64,000 nucleotides of DNA from Ktedonobacter racemifer DSM 44963 (GCF_000178855.1 NZ_ADVG01000004.1:2649223-2713222), one strand, 5' to 3'. Counted from the first letter of the stretch, positions 52,355 to 62,458 are shown. A program made the numbers and translations. The notes: a model not told the origin generated them from the sequence alone.

Positions 52355-53960
52355 TAATCAATTTCATCCTGAAAGCGTAGACACAGATATCGATAAACTG
52401 TTACAGATACAAACGCAAGCAAAGATCACAGAACAAAAACATGTTCCTTTGATTCGTGCGATACACGAACAGTATATGGATGATCCTGAAGTATTGGATC
52501 GTGCCTGGAAACGCGTCACACAGCAGATAAAGGGCACAGAACAGCAAACAGTAGCGGAAATGCCAATACCAATTCAAGACTATCAAATCGCAAAGGGGAA
52601 TCGTCACATGCAAGATCAAGTAATTTCAAGGAACGATGACAAGGGAAAAACTATTTTGAAACGTCTTTCAGGCATTGGATTAGGATTAGTGGCTGCGCTC
52701 ATTCTGGCGAGTGTTGTTATCGTTTTGAACGCCTATCAGCAAAGCCACCCTACGAGTGTGACAGGTAGCCAAGCTGCTCCATCGCCATCGGTAAGTACAG
52801 CTCCAACACATGGGCACGTTGTCTACAGCGCTCAACAGGAATATGGTTCATCCTCTGTAAGCTGGTCGTCTGATGGGCAGCGGGTGGCAGCCGTTCGTAA
52901 CGGTACGAATGCCATAGGGGGAGGGACAGTAGAGATATGGGATGCACTGACAGGCCTGCACCGAGTCAACCTGGAATTGAACCCGAACGAAGTACTCTCG
53001 ATCCCTCAAGCATGGTCCCCCAAAAGTGAGCTCCTTGCGGTTGCAACAAGCGAAAGAGTGCTCATTGTGAATGGGCAGAATGGAAAGATCGTTACAAGCT
53101 ACCGGGCTAACTCGATCGCCTCGACCCCAACGGGAACTGTCTCGGCGGTTTCTGCCTCAACAGCATTGACCTCGGTGGAGCTCCCTGCAACGAAAATGAG
53201 CACCCTGTCTTATCGCTTGCCGCTTTCCTCAGCACCTTCATTCAGGAGTATTGCATGGTCTGCCGATGGAAAATCGATTGCCTCTGTGTATAGCTCTGGT
53301 GCCGGGGCGGATGGTCCTGCTGTTATTCAGATCTGGAATCCTTTTACTGGAAAGAGTTCTACTTCACTGACCACGGAACCAGGCTGGAGTATTAGTGATA
53401 TATCCTGGTCGCCTGATGGAGCAGAGATTGCAGCCAGTATGTCGAATTCGGGAAACTTGCCACAAAGTCAGGTGCAGGTGTGGAATGTACAAACACGGCA
53501 GGTTGTGTTCCAGCAATCTATGAATCAATATGTAATAGGTTCTATCTGGCAACCTGGCAGTCACAATCTAGCGTTTTCCTTACTTCCCGATGGGTCTTAC
53601 AACGCAGCAGTACTGCAAATCTGGAATGTCCAGACCAAACAGCGCATCAAGACCTTTGCTGGCATTGCAGCTAACACAATGGCATGGTCGTCAGATGGGA
53701 AAGAGATTGCTTACGATAACAGGGTTGGTGGTGGTCATACTGCAGGGGTGACGATTCTGGATAGTAATACTGGCCAGAAGGTTTACACCTATAGTGTGTC
53801 TGCTAAAGCGAATCAATCGGTCAATATAAGTGTGCCAGCGTGGTCACCTGATGGCAAGTATATTGTAACCAGCGAGAGCACAGTTTCAAACACACCATCC
53901 AAATCACCATCCGGGCTCCCAACGCAGCCATCGTCTGTGGTAAAGGTCTGGATAGCCTGA
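52338..53960 (+). CDS. Membrane-anchored WD40-type protein, likely anti-sigma factor
   Basis: A 540-aa protein. The cytoplasmic N-terminus (1-105) is charged and could hold the sigma factor. One transmembrane helix follows (GIGLGLVAALILASVVIVLN, about 113-133), then a Pro/Ser linker and a beta-propeller with repeated SWSPDG-type blades (VSWSSDGQRVAA, IAWSADGKSIAS, ISWSPDGAEIAAS, MAWSSDGKEIAY, PAWSPDGKYIVT). It overlaps the ECF gene, a gene order common for sigma / anti-sigma pairs. Sensing by the external propeller is inferred. Confidence 0.88.
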   Translation: MKKNHDNQFHPESVDTDIDKLLQIQTQAKITEQKHVPLIRAIHEQYMDDPEVLDRAWKRVTQQIKGTEQQTVAEMPIPIQDYQIAKGNRHMQDQVISRNDDKGKTILKRLSGIGLGLVAALILASVVIVLNAYQQSHPTSVTGSQAAPSPSVSTAPTHGHVVYSAQQEYGSSSVSWSSDGQRVAAVRNGTNAIGGGTVEIWDALTGLHRVNLELNPNEVLSIPQAWSPKSELLAVATSERVLIVNGQNGKIVTSYRANSIASTPTGTVSAVSASTALTSVELPATKMSTLSYRLPLSSAPSFRSIAWSADGKSIASVYSSGAGADGPAVIQIWNPFTGKSSTSLTTEPGWSISDISWSPDGAEIAASMSNSGNLPQSQVQVWNVQTRQVVFQQSMNQYVIGSIWQPGSHNLAFSLLPDGSYNAAVLQIWNVQTKQRIKTFAGIAANTMAWSSDGKEIAYDNRVGGGHTAGVTILDSNTGQKVYTYSVSAKANQSVNISVPAWSPDGKYIVTSESTVSNTPSKSPSGLPTQPSSVVKVWIA

Positions 53961-54610
53961 GATTTCAGTGCATTAATATAAGTGACACTCCACTGGGGTT
54001 AGAAACCCTGTGGCTTCTGACCCTCTCGCGTAGTCGGACTCCTAGGAAGATGGAACGGAGTTCCTACTCAAGTGAGCCTGTAGTAGGCAGGGAATATCGC
54101 GGGGAACACCCATCCATCGTGCGTGTTTCCCCCCTGAGCGGTGCCATGTTCGATGCGCGTTCTCTCTCTCGTGTCAAGAGGTAATGATGGCCCCTCTTCA
54201 CATTCGAACGACTGGGAACGCGCATCACCTGCCGCTTTCACGGCCTTCTTTGCACGTGGCAAAGGAGTTGAAGGCTTTTCCTTACAGAAAGGGAACAAGG
54301 CTGCACCTCTCGGGGCTATCCACCAGGTAGTGCGGCTGTGCAGGCAGCATGATGTCTTGGAAATTAATCATTGATTTCTTTGTGATTATTCTGTGGATGA
54401 GTTAGAGGGTGGCCTAAGATGTTAGCGAAAATGTGCAGGAAGCCCGGATGAAGCTCAGGCTGTGAACTGAATGTACTTTCAGTGAAGTCAACAGCCTATT
54501 CACGGTTGGTTGCTCCGCTCAGATTTTACGCTCGATCTGGGAAATGAGAGCGGAAAACTGTGAACTGAAAAGATTTGCCATCCACTCGTTTTTAGAACAA
54601 AGTTACGCTC
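53961..54610. other. Interval without a clear gene
   Basis: About 650 bases. CCTAAGATGTTAGCGAAAATG (near 54412) resembles the end of the IS66 remnant at about 40840 (CTAAGATCCTAGCGAAAATG) and is probably a left-over IS66 end. The rest has GC-rich stem-forming stretches but nothing I can name. Confidence 0.45.
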
Positions 54611-54679
54611 ATGCACAAAATCGCCAGGATCTTAGTCCTACCTCAATATATGTATATATTTGAAAATGGAGAATATTTC

Positions 54680-55900
54680 ATGGTCATAGAACAGATTTCT
54701 ATTGAGAAGCTACGCAAGCTGGATAATACGCCCGGTGCAACTCGAACACGTTGGCTAGATAACAAATGGATTTATGCTGTAAAACAAATATTTCCTTTGT
54801 ATTTTGCTTTGCATATGGCCTTGCTAGTGCTCTCGTGTTGTGTAGTTCTCTTTGTCCAATCAGACTTTTCAGCGACTCATCCACATCTACAAGATCTACT
54901 GCTGTATTGGAGTCGTAAAGATGTAGGCTGGTACCGGCGCATTGCTACAGAAGGATATACTGATGTACAAAGGACAGCCTTCTTCCCGCTTTTCCCTCTG
55001 CTCATACGCCTGGGAACGTATGTTACTGGATTAAACGGTTTTTATGTTGGAGCTTTCATCTCTAATGCGGCCTGGTTTGTGTTGCTAGTCATTTTGTTTC
55101 AGCTCGTTAAAGAAGATTACGATGAAAAACGAGCACAGGCAACTGTTCTCTACTTGTCACTCTTTCCCACCTCATTTTTCTTTGCTACTGCATACACAGA
55201 AGCTCCCTTTCTCTGCCTAACGCTACTGAGTTTTTATCATCTACGGAGAGGGCGTTGGTGGTTAGCTGCGCTCTTTGCTTTCTTTGCTGGTTTAACACGC
55301 TCAGCAGGGGTGTTCCTTGCTCTGCCATTCTGTTATGAGTATATGCGTCAACGTCAATTTAATGTGCGTGCGATCCGTTTAGACGTTATCAGTTTGTTCA
55401 TAATCCCATTGAGCGTTATCCTGTTTGCTGGATATTGTTACATCTCCTTTGGTGATCCTCTGGCGTTCTCCCATGCTCAGACATTTTGGTCGCGTGTTTT
55501 GAGTGTTCCTTGGTATGGGATCGTAGAGGCATTCTCTGTGGCTTGGAGAAGCGGCTTGCTCGGATTCTGGGGTATTCGCAACTTGATGGATGTGGGTTGT
55601 GTCTTATTTGTTTTCTTCTTGCTGCTGCTCGGTTCCTTTGGTCCCTGGCGTCTAGGTAAAGAGAGGACAAGTTACCTGATACTGGCATGGACCTTCTATC
55701 TATTTGTGTTGCTGGTACCTGTTCACAGTGATTTCCCCCTGCAAAGTATGCCGCGCTTTATGCTGGAGATCTTCCCAGCCTTTATAATTCTGGCTGACTT
55801 TGATAAAGTTCCTTTCATCCGCTTGAACTACTTCCTGGTATCGGGAGTCTTGCTTTTTGTGATGATGACTCAGTTTCTTACAGGTCACTGGATCGTTTAA
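54680..55900 (+). CDS. PIG-V-like integral membrane glycosyltransferase
   Basis: A 406-aa protein with about ten hydrophobic helices. The pattern fits the bacterial PIG-V / mannosyltransferase-like family: LLYWSRKDVGWYRRIATEGY after helix 1 (the loop with the acidic active-site candidate), RTAFFPLFPLLIRLG, LSLFPTSFFFATAYTEAPFL, and GLTRSAGVFLALPFCYEY. Such enzymes transfer a sugar from a lipid-linked donor on the outer face. Start 54680 follows GGAGAATATTTC, and 54611 is a longer alternative. It stands alone. Confidence 0.82.
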   Translation: MVIEQISIEKLRKLDNTPGATRTRWLDNKWIYAVKQIFPLYFALHMALLVLSCCVVLFVQSDFSATHPHLQDLLLYWSRKDVGWYRRIATEGYTDVQRTAFFPLFPLLIRLGTYVTGLNGFYVGAFISNAAWFVLLVILFQLVKEDYDEKRAQATVLYLSLFPTSFFFATAYTEAPFLCLTLLSFYHLRRGRWWLAALFAFFAGLTRSAGVFLALPFCYEYMRQRQFNVRAIRLDVISLFIIPLSVILFAGYCYISFGDPLAFSHAQTFWSRVLSVPWYGIVEAFSVAWRSGLLGFWGIRNLMDVGCVLFVFFLLLLGSFGPWRLGKERTSYLILAWTFYLFVLLVPVHSDFPLQSMPRFMLEIFPAFIILADFDKVPFIRLNYFLVSGVLLFVMMTQFLTGHWIV

Positions 55901-56021
55901 AATTGAAAAGAGGCAAGCAGAAATGCGTTCAAGTCTTAGATAGTGTAAACTTTGACATTACGCTGCTGATTTTTAGGCAATTCCTCTGCTGATCAGGGAT
56001 GCTGTCAAAAAGACCATAACT

Positions 56022-57830
56022 TGGCTCTTACGCAACCTTGATACCACTGGCGAACCCTCTCAAGCAGCGTCATACAGACGAGCAAAAGCAGAACGACGAG
56101 TCTGAGCGCGAGGAAGGCCATCGAACCATGTCATGCTGCGCACAACATTGAGGGCAGCAGCCGTGGCAATGTGTTGCAGGTGCGTTTTTCTCTCTCCAAT
56201 ATACCGGGAACGGCGCAAACCCATCACGCGAACTCCTTGGGAAAGAGTCCCTTCAACTCCAGCTCGCCTGGCATAGATCTGGGCAAATTCCTTGGTCTGT
56301 TCCTGCTTTCGCCTCTGCATCAAGGCAGCATATTGTTCCTGTGGACGGATGGTTACCGTCCGGCGCGTATGGCGAGTTGATTGGGTGCAAAGAGATCGAG
56401 ACGGACATGCCTGGCAATCGGTGGTTGAGAACTTAATTTTGATGACCTCGTTGGTCCGGTTGTCAATGGCCGGAGTCCAACTGCTACTGGTGTGCCCTTC
56501 CGGGCACGTTGCTTGTTGCTGTTCCCAATCAATGAAAAAATGGTCAGCATCGAAACCTTTTTGCTCCCTGGCCTGCCATTGATGATTGCGGCGTGTTGGA
56601 CCCACCAGATTAATCTGGTAGTCCCGCTGACTCTCGACGAGGAGTTTCGCATCCACATAGCCGGTATCCACAATGTGCTCGGCTGGTAAAAGGGCTTTGC
56701 GATCAAGCTCGGCATGAATGGTTGCCGTCATTGCATCGTCAGAGACAGGAGCGGATGTGGTTTCCACATGCGTGATGAGCAAGGGCAAATGAGCTTCACA
56801 ACTTTCGGTCAGATGAACTTTATAGCCCACCCATGTCGTGCTCCGTTTTTTGCTGTAATGAGCGTCTTCGTCATAAGGAGAACCGATGTAGCGAGAAGGT
56901 GGAGGGATATTCTCAGACGAACGCCAGCGGACTCTATCATCGATCCGTTGGTAATTTTGCACCCATACCTGTCGTAAGATGCGCAACAGCCGGAACATGG
57001 CGGAGCCACTGGGGGGCCGTTGGATCAAAGACGGCATCAAGCAGTTCTCTTCCCTGCTGCCCGATCTCCTCAGCAAACGCCAGACGCTCGGCTTCTCCCA
57101 AAGGGGAACGCGAATCTTCGCTGCGCGGCCCATAGCGCTCCACCCACTCTGGGGAACTGTGAGCACGCAGCCAGTCGGGAGCAACTACCGCGAGACTATT
57201 GAGCGCCGCACGCATCGTTTCCCAGACACACAAGACTCGGTTGAGGGCGCGAATCTTGGCCAGCACGTGGGTCGAGTCAGTACGCTGTCGTCCGCGAGCC
57301 TTTAGCCAGCCTTTCTGTTGAAACAGCGCCAGCATTTTCTCCAGCAAGCGTTCCTCAGCATGCTGGTCAATCAGACGAGCGCGAAATTCGGAAAGCACCG
57401 AGGCGTCGAAGCCCGCATCGGTGAGTTCCAGGCCGAGAAGGTACTTCCAATCGAGCCTTCCACGCACGGCATCAGCTGCTTGCTGATCGGAGAGGTTCTC
57501 GACAAATTGCATCACGGTAACCAGGGCTAGTCGCCACGGAGCCTCGGCGGGTTGTCCGTCCTTGGGAAACAGATCCGCAAAATCCTCATCGGTGTAGATG
57601 CTTCCCAAAACATCGCGCATTTGCATGTAGACATTGCCTTTGGGGTACGCAGCTCGGGCGACTCGGGCGGTTTCTTGAGGTACTGGTGCTATGGGTTGTG
57701 GCTTGAGTGACATCGATGGAGTCCTCCTGGCGTTCCCTGACCGTTTTTTCTCTCCTTTGCTTCCTTCTCTCTTTCAGTATGCTCACTTGCTCCAAGGTTC
57801 GCCAGTGGTATCAAACGAGTCTAAGAGCCA
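56022..57830 (-). mobile_element. IS1182-family insertion sequence with frameshift
   Basis: Inverted ends start TGGCTCTTA (56022-56030, complement at 57822-57830) and share TTGATACCACTGGCGAACC further in. It encodes one transposase in two frames. The ends also appear in the short remnant at 51056-51222. Confidence 0.82.
56060..57713 (-). pseudogene. IS1182-family transposase with one frameshift
   Basis: Frame 1 (57713-56937) carries KGNVYMQMRDVLGSIYTDED, FVENLSDQQAADAVRGRLDW and QRTDSTHVLAKIRALNR (first Asp). Frame 2 (to 56060) continues RQVWVQNYQRIDDRVRWRSS, then HIVDTGYVDAKLLVESQRDY (second Asp), a CPSRSLC metal-binding part and RRAGVEGTLSQGVRVMGLRR (Glu). Native protein would pass from HVPAVAHL to RQVWVQNY near 56960, where one base was lost or gained. 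Inactive. Confidence 0.88.
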
Positions 57831-58232
57831 GGATATGCTTCACAGAAGCGGCCTACATGGGGGTAAAATCACACCGATTTTATCGCAACGAAAACTTTAA
57901 ACATGAGTAACCCATCATACGAGTCGGTGTCTGGGGTAATGACATTTTTTCGTGCCACTTTTGGCGCTAAGACTCCTCCGAGCAAAAAGAAGGCTGTATT
58001 ATTCCCGCTAAGGCGCTAACGCCTCGCGCTCTCAAAGAAGCTAAGTTTTATTTTTCCACTCAGTAATCTCTCCAGGTATGATCGAACCCACGTCCGACCT
58101 CTGAGTTCGAAAAGGTGGTGAGACCAAAAAGATCGCCCCATCTGGAACCGGAATGGTGTCAGACCCTCCCTCTCTCGACGTTCGGAGTAATTCATGGGAA
58201 CTCCTTGTATCGAAGGAAACAACGGTGCATTT
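57831..58232. other. Interval without a clear gene
   Basis: About 400 bases. A minus-strand frame contains RTWVRSYLERLLSGKIKLSF, which might be the tail of a transposase, but the rest is not protein-like. Two GGCGCTAA motifs near 57965 and 58010 form a loose repeat. Confidence 0.35.
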
Positions 58233-58778
58233 TTAACGTAATCCACGCAGGATTAAATCAAGCAGACGTTCAGCCTGCTTGATGCCAGCTTGATCCTGCG
58301 GAACGCGCCACAACGCACCAGCTACTAACAGGACGTCGTCAGGTATGATGTTGGACCGGATCTGTCCTGCATCCTCAGCTTTTTTAAGGAGGCAGGACAG
58401 CGCCTGGATGACCGGCTGGTACGTCCGCTGAACGACGTTGCTTTCTGCGGCTTTGGTTAACGCCTCCCCAAGACCATGCTTCATGCGTGCATAGACGGCA
58501 AGCTGCTCAATCCAAACACGCAGCGCGGCAAGCGGTTCCATTTCCTGGAGAAGTTGGTCAACTGTGTCGGCGTGGCGCTGGACGTCATGGCAATACAGTT
58601 CGAGAATCAGTTCTTCTCGCGTCGAAAAATGCCGATACAGTGTCCCATTGGCCACGCCCGCCTTCTTTGCAATCGCGTTCAGTGAGACAGTTTTGTGTGT
58701 TGACAATAAGTCATGGGCAGCCGCTAAAATAGCTGCCCGATTGTGCTGGGCATCCACTCGCTGATCTTTTGGATTCAT
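58233..58778 (-). CDS. TetR-family transcriptional repressor
   Basis: A 181-aa protein. Residues 10-60 form the TetR helix-turn-helix (NRAAILAAAHDLLSTHKTVS, LNAIAKKAGVANGTLYRHFS). The C-terminal helical domain (VLLVAGALWRVPQDQAGIKQ) resembles SbtR-type regulators. ATG 58778 (MNPKDQRV) is preferred to 58808 because the latter lies inside the operator. It faces the aldo-keto reductase gene across a region with two palindromic operators and very likely represses both itself and that gene. Confidence 0.9.
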   Translation of the reverse strand: MNPKDQRVDAQHNRAAILAAAHDLLSTHKTVSLNAIAKKAGVANGTLYRHFSTREELILELYCHDVQRHADTVDQLLQEMEPLAALRVWIEQLAVYARMKHGLGEALTKAAESNVVQRTYQPVIQALSCLLKKAEDAGQIRSNIIPDDVLLVAGALWRVPQDQAGIKQAERLLDLILRGLR

Positions 58779-58806
58779 GGTCTTGTCTCCACGCAGACTC
58801 CTTGAC

Positions 58807-58861
58807 AAACGGGGAACTCCCCGTTTATTATAGAGAACATCAAACGGGGAGTTCCCCGTTT
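58807..58861. promoter_or_regulatory. Two palindromic operators and a promoter for the reductase
   Basis: Operator 1 is AAACGGGGAACTCCCCGTTT (58807-58826) and operator 2 is AAACGGGGAGTTCCCCGTTT (58842-58861), each other's reverse complement, with centres 35 bp apart. TTGACA (58802-58807) and TATTAT (58826-58831), 18 bp apart, form a plus-strand promoter that surrounds operator 1. TetR binding would block it directly. Confidence 0.9.
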
Positions 58862-58920
58862 GATGGGACTTTAGGAAAAGTTTCCATTCTGAATAGCATT
58901 AAAATACAGCGGGAGAAATT

Positions 58921-59058
58921 ATGCAATACGTCAAAATTGGGACGACCGATCTTGATGGGGTATGGCAAGCATTCGTTCCTGGGACAGCCATTTGGAACCG
59001 GAAAAAGAGGCTTTTTGCCTCCGGCCAACTGCTGTACATCCTGGCGAGCAGCTTATGA
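58921..59058 (+). pseudogene. Remnant of an aldo-keto reductase gene
   Basis: MQYVKIGTTDLD at the start is the typical N-terminus of aldo-keto reductases (MxYxxLGxTGLxV). After 12 codons the similarity is lost, and the frame stops at about 59058. It sits between the operator pair and the intact reductase, so it may be the decayed first gene of the unit or the scar of a deletion between two related genes. Confidence 0.5.
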
Positions 59059-59106
59059 GCACTTCTATAAGGCTACGAAAGAGCATTGAATTGGAGGACA
59101 GAAATT

Positions 59107-60102
59107 ATGACGTTGAGCAAACGAAAACTTGGCAGTCAGGGGCTGGAAGTATCCTCGATCGGTCTTGGGTGTATGCCCATGAGCCAATCCTATGGCCCCG
59201 CAGATGAGAAAGCATCGATCGCGACACTGCACCGTGCCATCGAAATCGGATGCAATTTCTTCGATACAGCCCAGGGCTATGGTCCCCTGACCAATGAGGA
59301 GCTCCTCGGTCGTGCCTTCAAGGGCCGGCGCGACCAAGTGATTATCGGCACCAAATTTGGCTTTCGTTTCAAGGACGGCAAACAGGTTGGTACCGAAACA
59401 GCAAGCAGGCCCGAGTACATCCGTGAGGCCGTAGAAAGCTCACTGCTCAGGCTTCAGACCGATTACATTGACCTTCTGTATCAACACCGTGTCGATCCAA
59501 AGGTGCCGATGGAGGATGTAGCCGGGACGGTTGGTGATCTCGTCAAGGAGGGCAAGGTCCGATTTTTCGGTCTTTCCGAGGCTGGTATAGCCAACATCCG
59601 CCGCGCCCATGCCGTCCATCCGGTCTCTGCGCTCCAGAGCGAATACTCGCTCTGGGAACGGAATCTGGAGCCGGAGATTATTCCGGTTCTGCGTGAGTTA
59701 GGCATCGGCCTTGTTCCCTTTTGCCCGCTTGGCCGAGGCTTTTTGACCGGCGCAGCCAGTCGTGCGGAAGAGTATCCTGAGGGTGATACTCGACATATCG
59801 ATCCGCGCTACCAAGGCGAGAATTACGATGCCAACGTGCAGGCAGCGAAGGCCGTATTCGAGATCGCCACAGCAAAGAACATCCCTTCCGGACAGGTTGC
59901 ACTTGCCTGGTTATTACAAAAGGGCGATTTCATTGTGCCGATTCCTGGCACGAAGCGCCAAAAATATCTGGAAGAGAATGTGGCCGCAGCGGCTGTCCAA
60001 CTTGATCCTGCCGAGATGAAGGTGCTTGACGATGCTCTGGTACCGGAAAAGGTCTCGGGGCAGCGTTATCCCGATTGGGTCATGGCAACGATCGATCGCT
60101 AA
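59107..60102 (+). CDS. Aldo-keto reductase
   Basis: A 331-aa (beta/alpha)8-barrel oxidoreductase that reduces aldehydes or ketones with NADPH. The catalytic tetrad is visible: Asp in NFFDTAQGYG with Tyr in the same motif (here QGYG), Lys in IIGTKFGF, and His in LLYQHRVDP. The C-terminal cofactor site VPIPGTKRQKYLEENVAAA is standard. It belongs to the yakc/AKR13-like branch (SIGLGCMPMSQSYGPADEK). Start 59107 follows GGAGGACAG. It is controlled by the TetR operators upstream and ends at a hairpin (60185-60218). Confidence 0.94.
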   Translation: MTLSKRKLGSQGLEVSSIGLGCMPMSQSYGPADEKASIATLHRAIEIGCNFFDTAQGYGPLTNEELLGRAFKGRRDQVIIGTKFGFRFKDGKQVGTETASRPEYIREAVESSLLRLQTDYIDLLYQHRVDPKVPMEDVAGTVGDLVKEGKVRFFGLSEAGIANIRRAHAVHPVSALQSEYSLWERNLEPEIIPVLRELGIGLVPFCPLGRGFLTGAASRAEEYPEGDTRHIDPRYQGENYDANVQAAKAVFEIATAKNIPSGQVALAWLLQKGDFIVPIPGTKRQKYLEENVAAAAVQLDPAEMKVLDDALVPEKVSGQRYPDWVMATIDR

Positions 60103-60184
60103 ACGACCAAGCTTCCAGGGTTGATGCTCCGTTTATCAGGATGAACGCCTTCGTCATGGAAGCCGGCAAGCCACAACGCCTCAG

Positions 60185-60218
60185 CAACTGTAGTGCTTTT
60201 CGTCCAGTACTACAGTTG
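60185..60218 (+). terminator. Terminator after the aldo-keto reductase
   Basis: Arms CAACTGTAGT / ACTACAGTTG followed by CACTTTTTAATC, 83 bp past the stop codon. Confidence 0.75.
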
Positions 60219-60492
60219 CACTTTTTAATCTGAATAATAATCCCGCTCATTTCTTTGCACGAAGGCACTATTTCAAGCTTTATGGTTCCAAATGACTGTT
60301 CCACGAACGAATCCTTGTTACTTCGCCAGCCGTCTACCCTACAGCGCCAGGCCGTATAACTGTATTACCCCTGAAATCACGAATGTTGGAAATAGAACAG
60401 ATAGAAAAACCATACCTGTTTCACACGGCCTTTATCTAATTACACTTATTGTGTCTCATTATTTCACGAGTTTTTAAAAATACTTTTACCCG

Positions 60493-62100
60493 CTACTTTG
60501 CGGCTGAATAGTCCGTAAGCAAATGACAAAAACGAACCTGTTCATTGCGCGGTGAGGTGGGGATCACATAGCGGATCTCCACCTCATCCATTGTGACGAC
60601 CACACGGTCGACGAGCAATTCTACCAACTGCCGTTTCTGCTCAAAGGTGGCCTGAGAGAGGCCGCGATTCATACGTTGACAAAATTCGTTGATCGAACCA
60701 GTGATGCTGGCTAATTCCATGTGCTGCTGGACACTCGCTTCAATCTGGCTCGCCTGCATCTCCACTGCCACCAGTCGCTGTTCTACGTCCTGCCGCCGCC
60801 GTTTGTATTCTCCTAGAGGAAATGCATCGGCAAGATAGGCCTCAGTCAGTCGTTCCAATTGCCCGCACAGCGTGTTACGTGCTTTGCGGACCTGTGTCCG
60901 GCGAGCTTGAAGTTCTTGCGGAAGCCAAGCGCCCGCTTGTGCTCGCTGCAACGCCTGCTCAATAACTACTGGATGTTGCAGCACCTCACAGAGGTCCTGC
61001 CAGACAAGTGTATCCAACTGCTCAACTGGAATGAAACGTGCATGACAGCATTCCTCTCGTCGAGAACGGATGGGCCCCTGCTTTCCTCGGCAGACATAGT
61101 AGGCATGTCCAGAACTCGTCCGAGCCAAACAGGAAAGGTGACACAGACCACAACTGACCAAGGCACGCAACAGGTACTGATGAGAGGTATTGTTCCGACG
61201 GGCAAAGTGCAAATTGTCTGCCAGTTTTGCCTGGACCCAATCAAATTGCTCCTGTGAAACGATAGCTGGCACTTGTCCCACCACAATCCACTCCTGAGAG
61301 GGCGTCTCTTGTGTACTGGATCGACGCCCAATAGGTTGCAAAGGGGAAAAACGACGATGTTTCGCGACAACACGTTCTCGACCAGCATACACGGTTCCGG
61401 CGTAGACCGGATTCCTCAACATGTCACGTAAGGTCGTCAGGCTCCAATACGACTTTCCATTGGGGGTTGGAATCCCTAGCTGATGTAAGTGCTTGGCGAG
61501 TTGCTCCAAGCCATGCCCTTCTTCCAGATAATACGCGAAGATTTCTGCCACATGGATCGCTTCAGGTTCTTGAAGGCGGACTCCTGATGGATCCCGTGGA
61601 TGATCAGGATCTAAGCGATACCCATAAGGGGGGCGACTCCAGGGAAGCATCGTCCCTGCTCGAAATTTTTGCAGACGACCTCGACGCATCCGTTCAGCAA
61701 TGAGGGTACGTTCATATTCGGCTACCGCTCCTCGGATTTGCAACAATAACTGATCATGAGGATCCTGACTCATGGGATGCTCCACAAATTCCACCTGACA
61801 GCCTCCTCGCTCCAATTCCTCAACGAGGAGGACTTGATGCACATATTTGCGGGCGAGACGATCGGGCGCTGTGATGAGAACCCGATCAAAAATTGCTCTT
61901 CCCACCTGATCTCGTAACCGATCTAACCCTGGTCGTTTGAGACTGGCTCCACTGTAGCCATCATCCCGAAAAATCTGGACGTCTTCCCAGAACCAGTTCT
62001 TACACTGGCAGTATATCTGTAATCGTTCCAATTGCTGCTCGATGGTCTGTGTCTGAACTTGACGCTGACCCGAGACACGAACATATGCTGCGATGTTCAT
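60493..62100 (-). CDS. Large serine recombinase
   Basis: A 535-aa site-specific recombinase. The resolvase domain (1-145) has the catalytic Ser in YVRVSGQRQVQTQTIEQQLE and Arg in TAPDRLARKYVHQVLL plus YERTLIAERMRRGR. The recombinase domain (about 165-270) contains PPYGYRLDPDHPRDPSGVRL and TLRDMLRNPVYAGTVYAGRE. A zinc ribbon follows (CGLCHLSCLARTSSGHAYYVCR, split here at Cys residues) and a coiled coil (400-500). ATG 62100 follows AGGAGGAAATCG. Enzymes like this integrate and excise phages or mobile islands; the matching att sites were not found. Confidence 0.93.
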   Translation of the reverse strand: MNIAAYVRVSGQRQVQTQTIEQQLERLQIYCQCKNWFWEDVQIFRDDGYSGASLKRPGLDRLRDQVGRAIFDRVLITAPDRLARKYVHQVLLVEELERGGCQVEFVEHPMSQDPHDQLLLQIRGAVAEYERTLIAERMRRGRLQKFRAGTMLPWSRPPYGYRLDPDHPRDPSGVRLQEPEAIHVAEIFAYYLEEGHGLEQLAKHLHQLGIPTPNGKSYWSLTTLRDMLRNPVYAGTVYAGRERVVAKHRRFSPLQPIGRRSSTQETPSQEWIVVGQVPAIVSQEQFDWVQAKLADNLHFARRNNTSHQYLLRALVSCGLCHLSCLARTSSGHAYYVCRGKQGPIRSRREECCHARFIPVEQLDTLVWQDLCEVLQHPVVIEQALQRAQAGAWLPQELQARRTQVRKARNTLCGQLERLTEAYLADAFPLGEYKRRRQDVEQRLVAVEMQASQIEASVQQHMELASITGSINEFCQRMNRGLSQATFEQKRQLVELLVDRVVVTMDEVEIRYVIPTSPRNEQVRFCHLLTDYSAAK

Positions 62101-62239
62101 CGATTTCCTCCTGACTGACTGGCCCCTGTTGCGGGGCATTCGTCCATCGCAGAAGGCATTGGTAGGCCTGATCCCAGCGGGAGAGGGCATGAATATGCTC
62201 AACTCCTTGCCGACGGCACTTCCAGTGGCGTTGCTTCAT
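62000..62239 (-). CDS. Small protein overlapping the recombinase start
   Basis: A 79-codon frame starting at ATG 62239 behind GGAGGGGACTG. It encodes a basic, Trp- and Cys-containing N-terminal part (KQRHWKCRRQGVEHIHALSR, WDQAYQCLLRWTNAPQQG). The last 30 codons overlap the recombinase in another frame, so the C-terminus may be incidental. The good ribosome-binding site and same-strand overlap suggest a coupled accessory protein. Confidence 0.45.
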   Translation of the reverse strand: MKQRHWKCRRQGVEHIHALSRWDQAYQCLLRWTNAPQQGPVSQEEIDEHRSICSCLGSASSSDTDHRAAIGTITDILPV

Positions 62240-62458
62240 CAGTCCCCTCCACGACGCTAACCAATGATTTCTTTCTCTGTTGAGAAGATACGAGGAGGGA
62301 ACAAAGAACGTTCTATCATGGGTGATGTGCCAAGCGCCAATGAGAAAGATGAAGCTGAGTATGACGGCTCATACAGAATTTGTCATTTGCTATCATACCA
62401 TTTGGTGACAGCTTACGTAGAAGCCATAAAATCTGTCAAGCATCGTCAGAGAAGACAT

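Noticed and set aside
53990..54390. Possible structured RNA or group II intron remnant
   Set aside because: Stem-forming GC-rich stretches are present, but no domain V or other core motif could be found.
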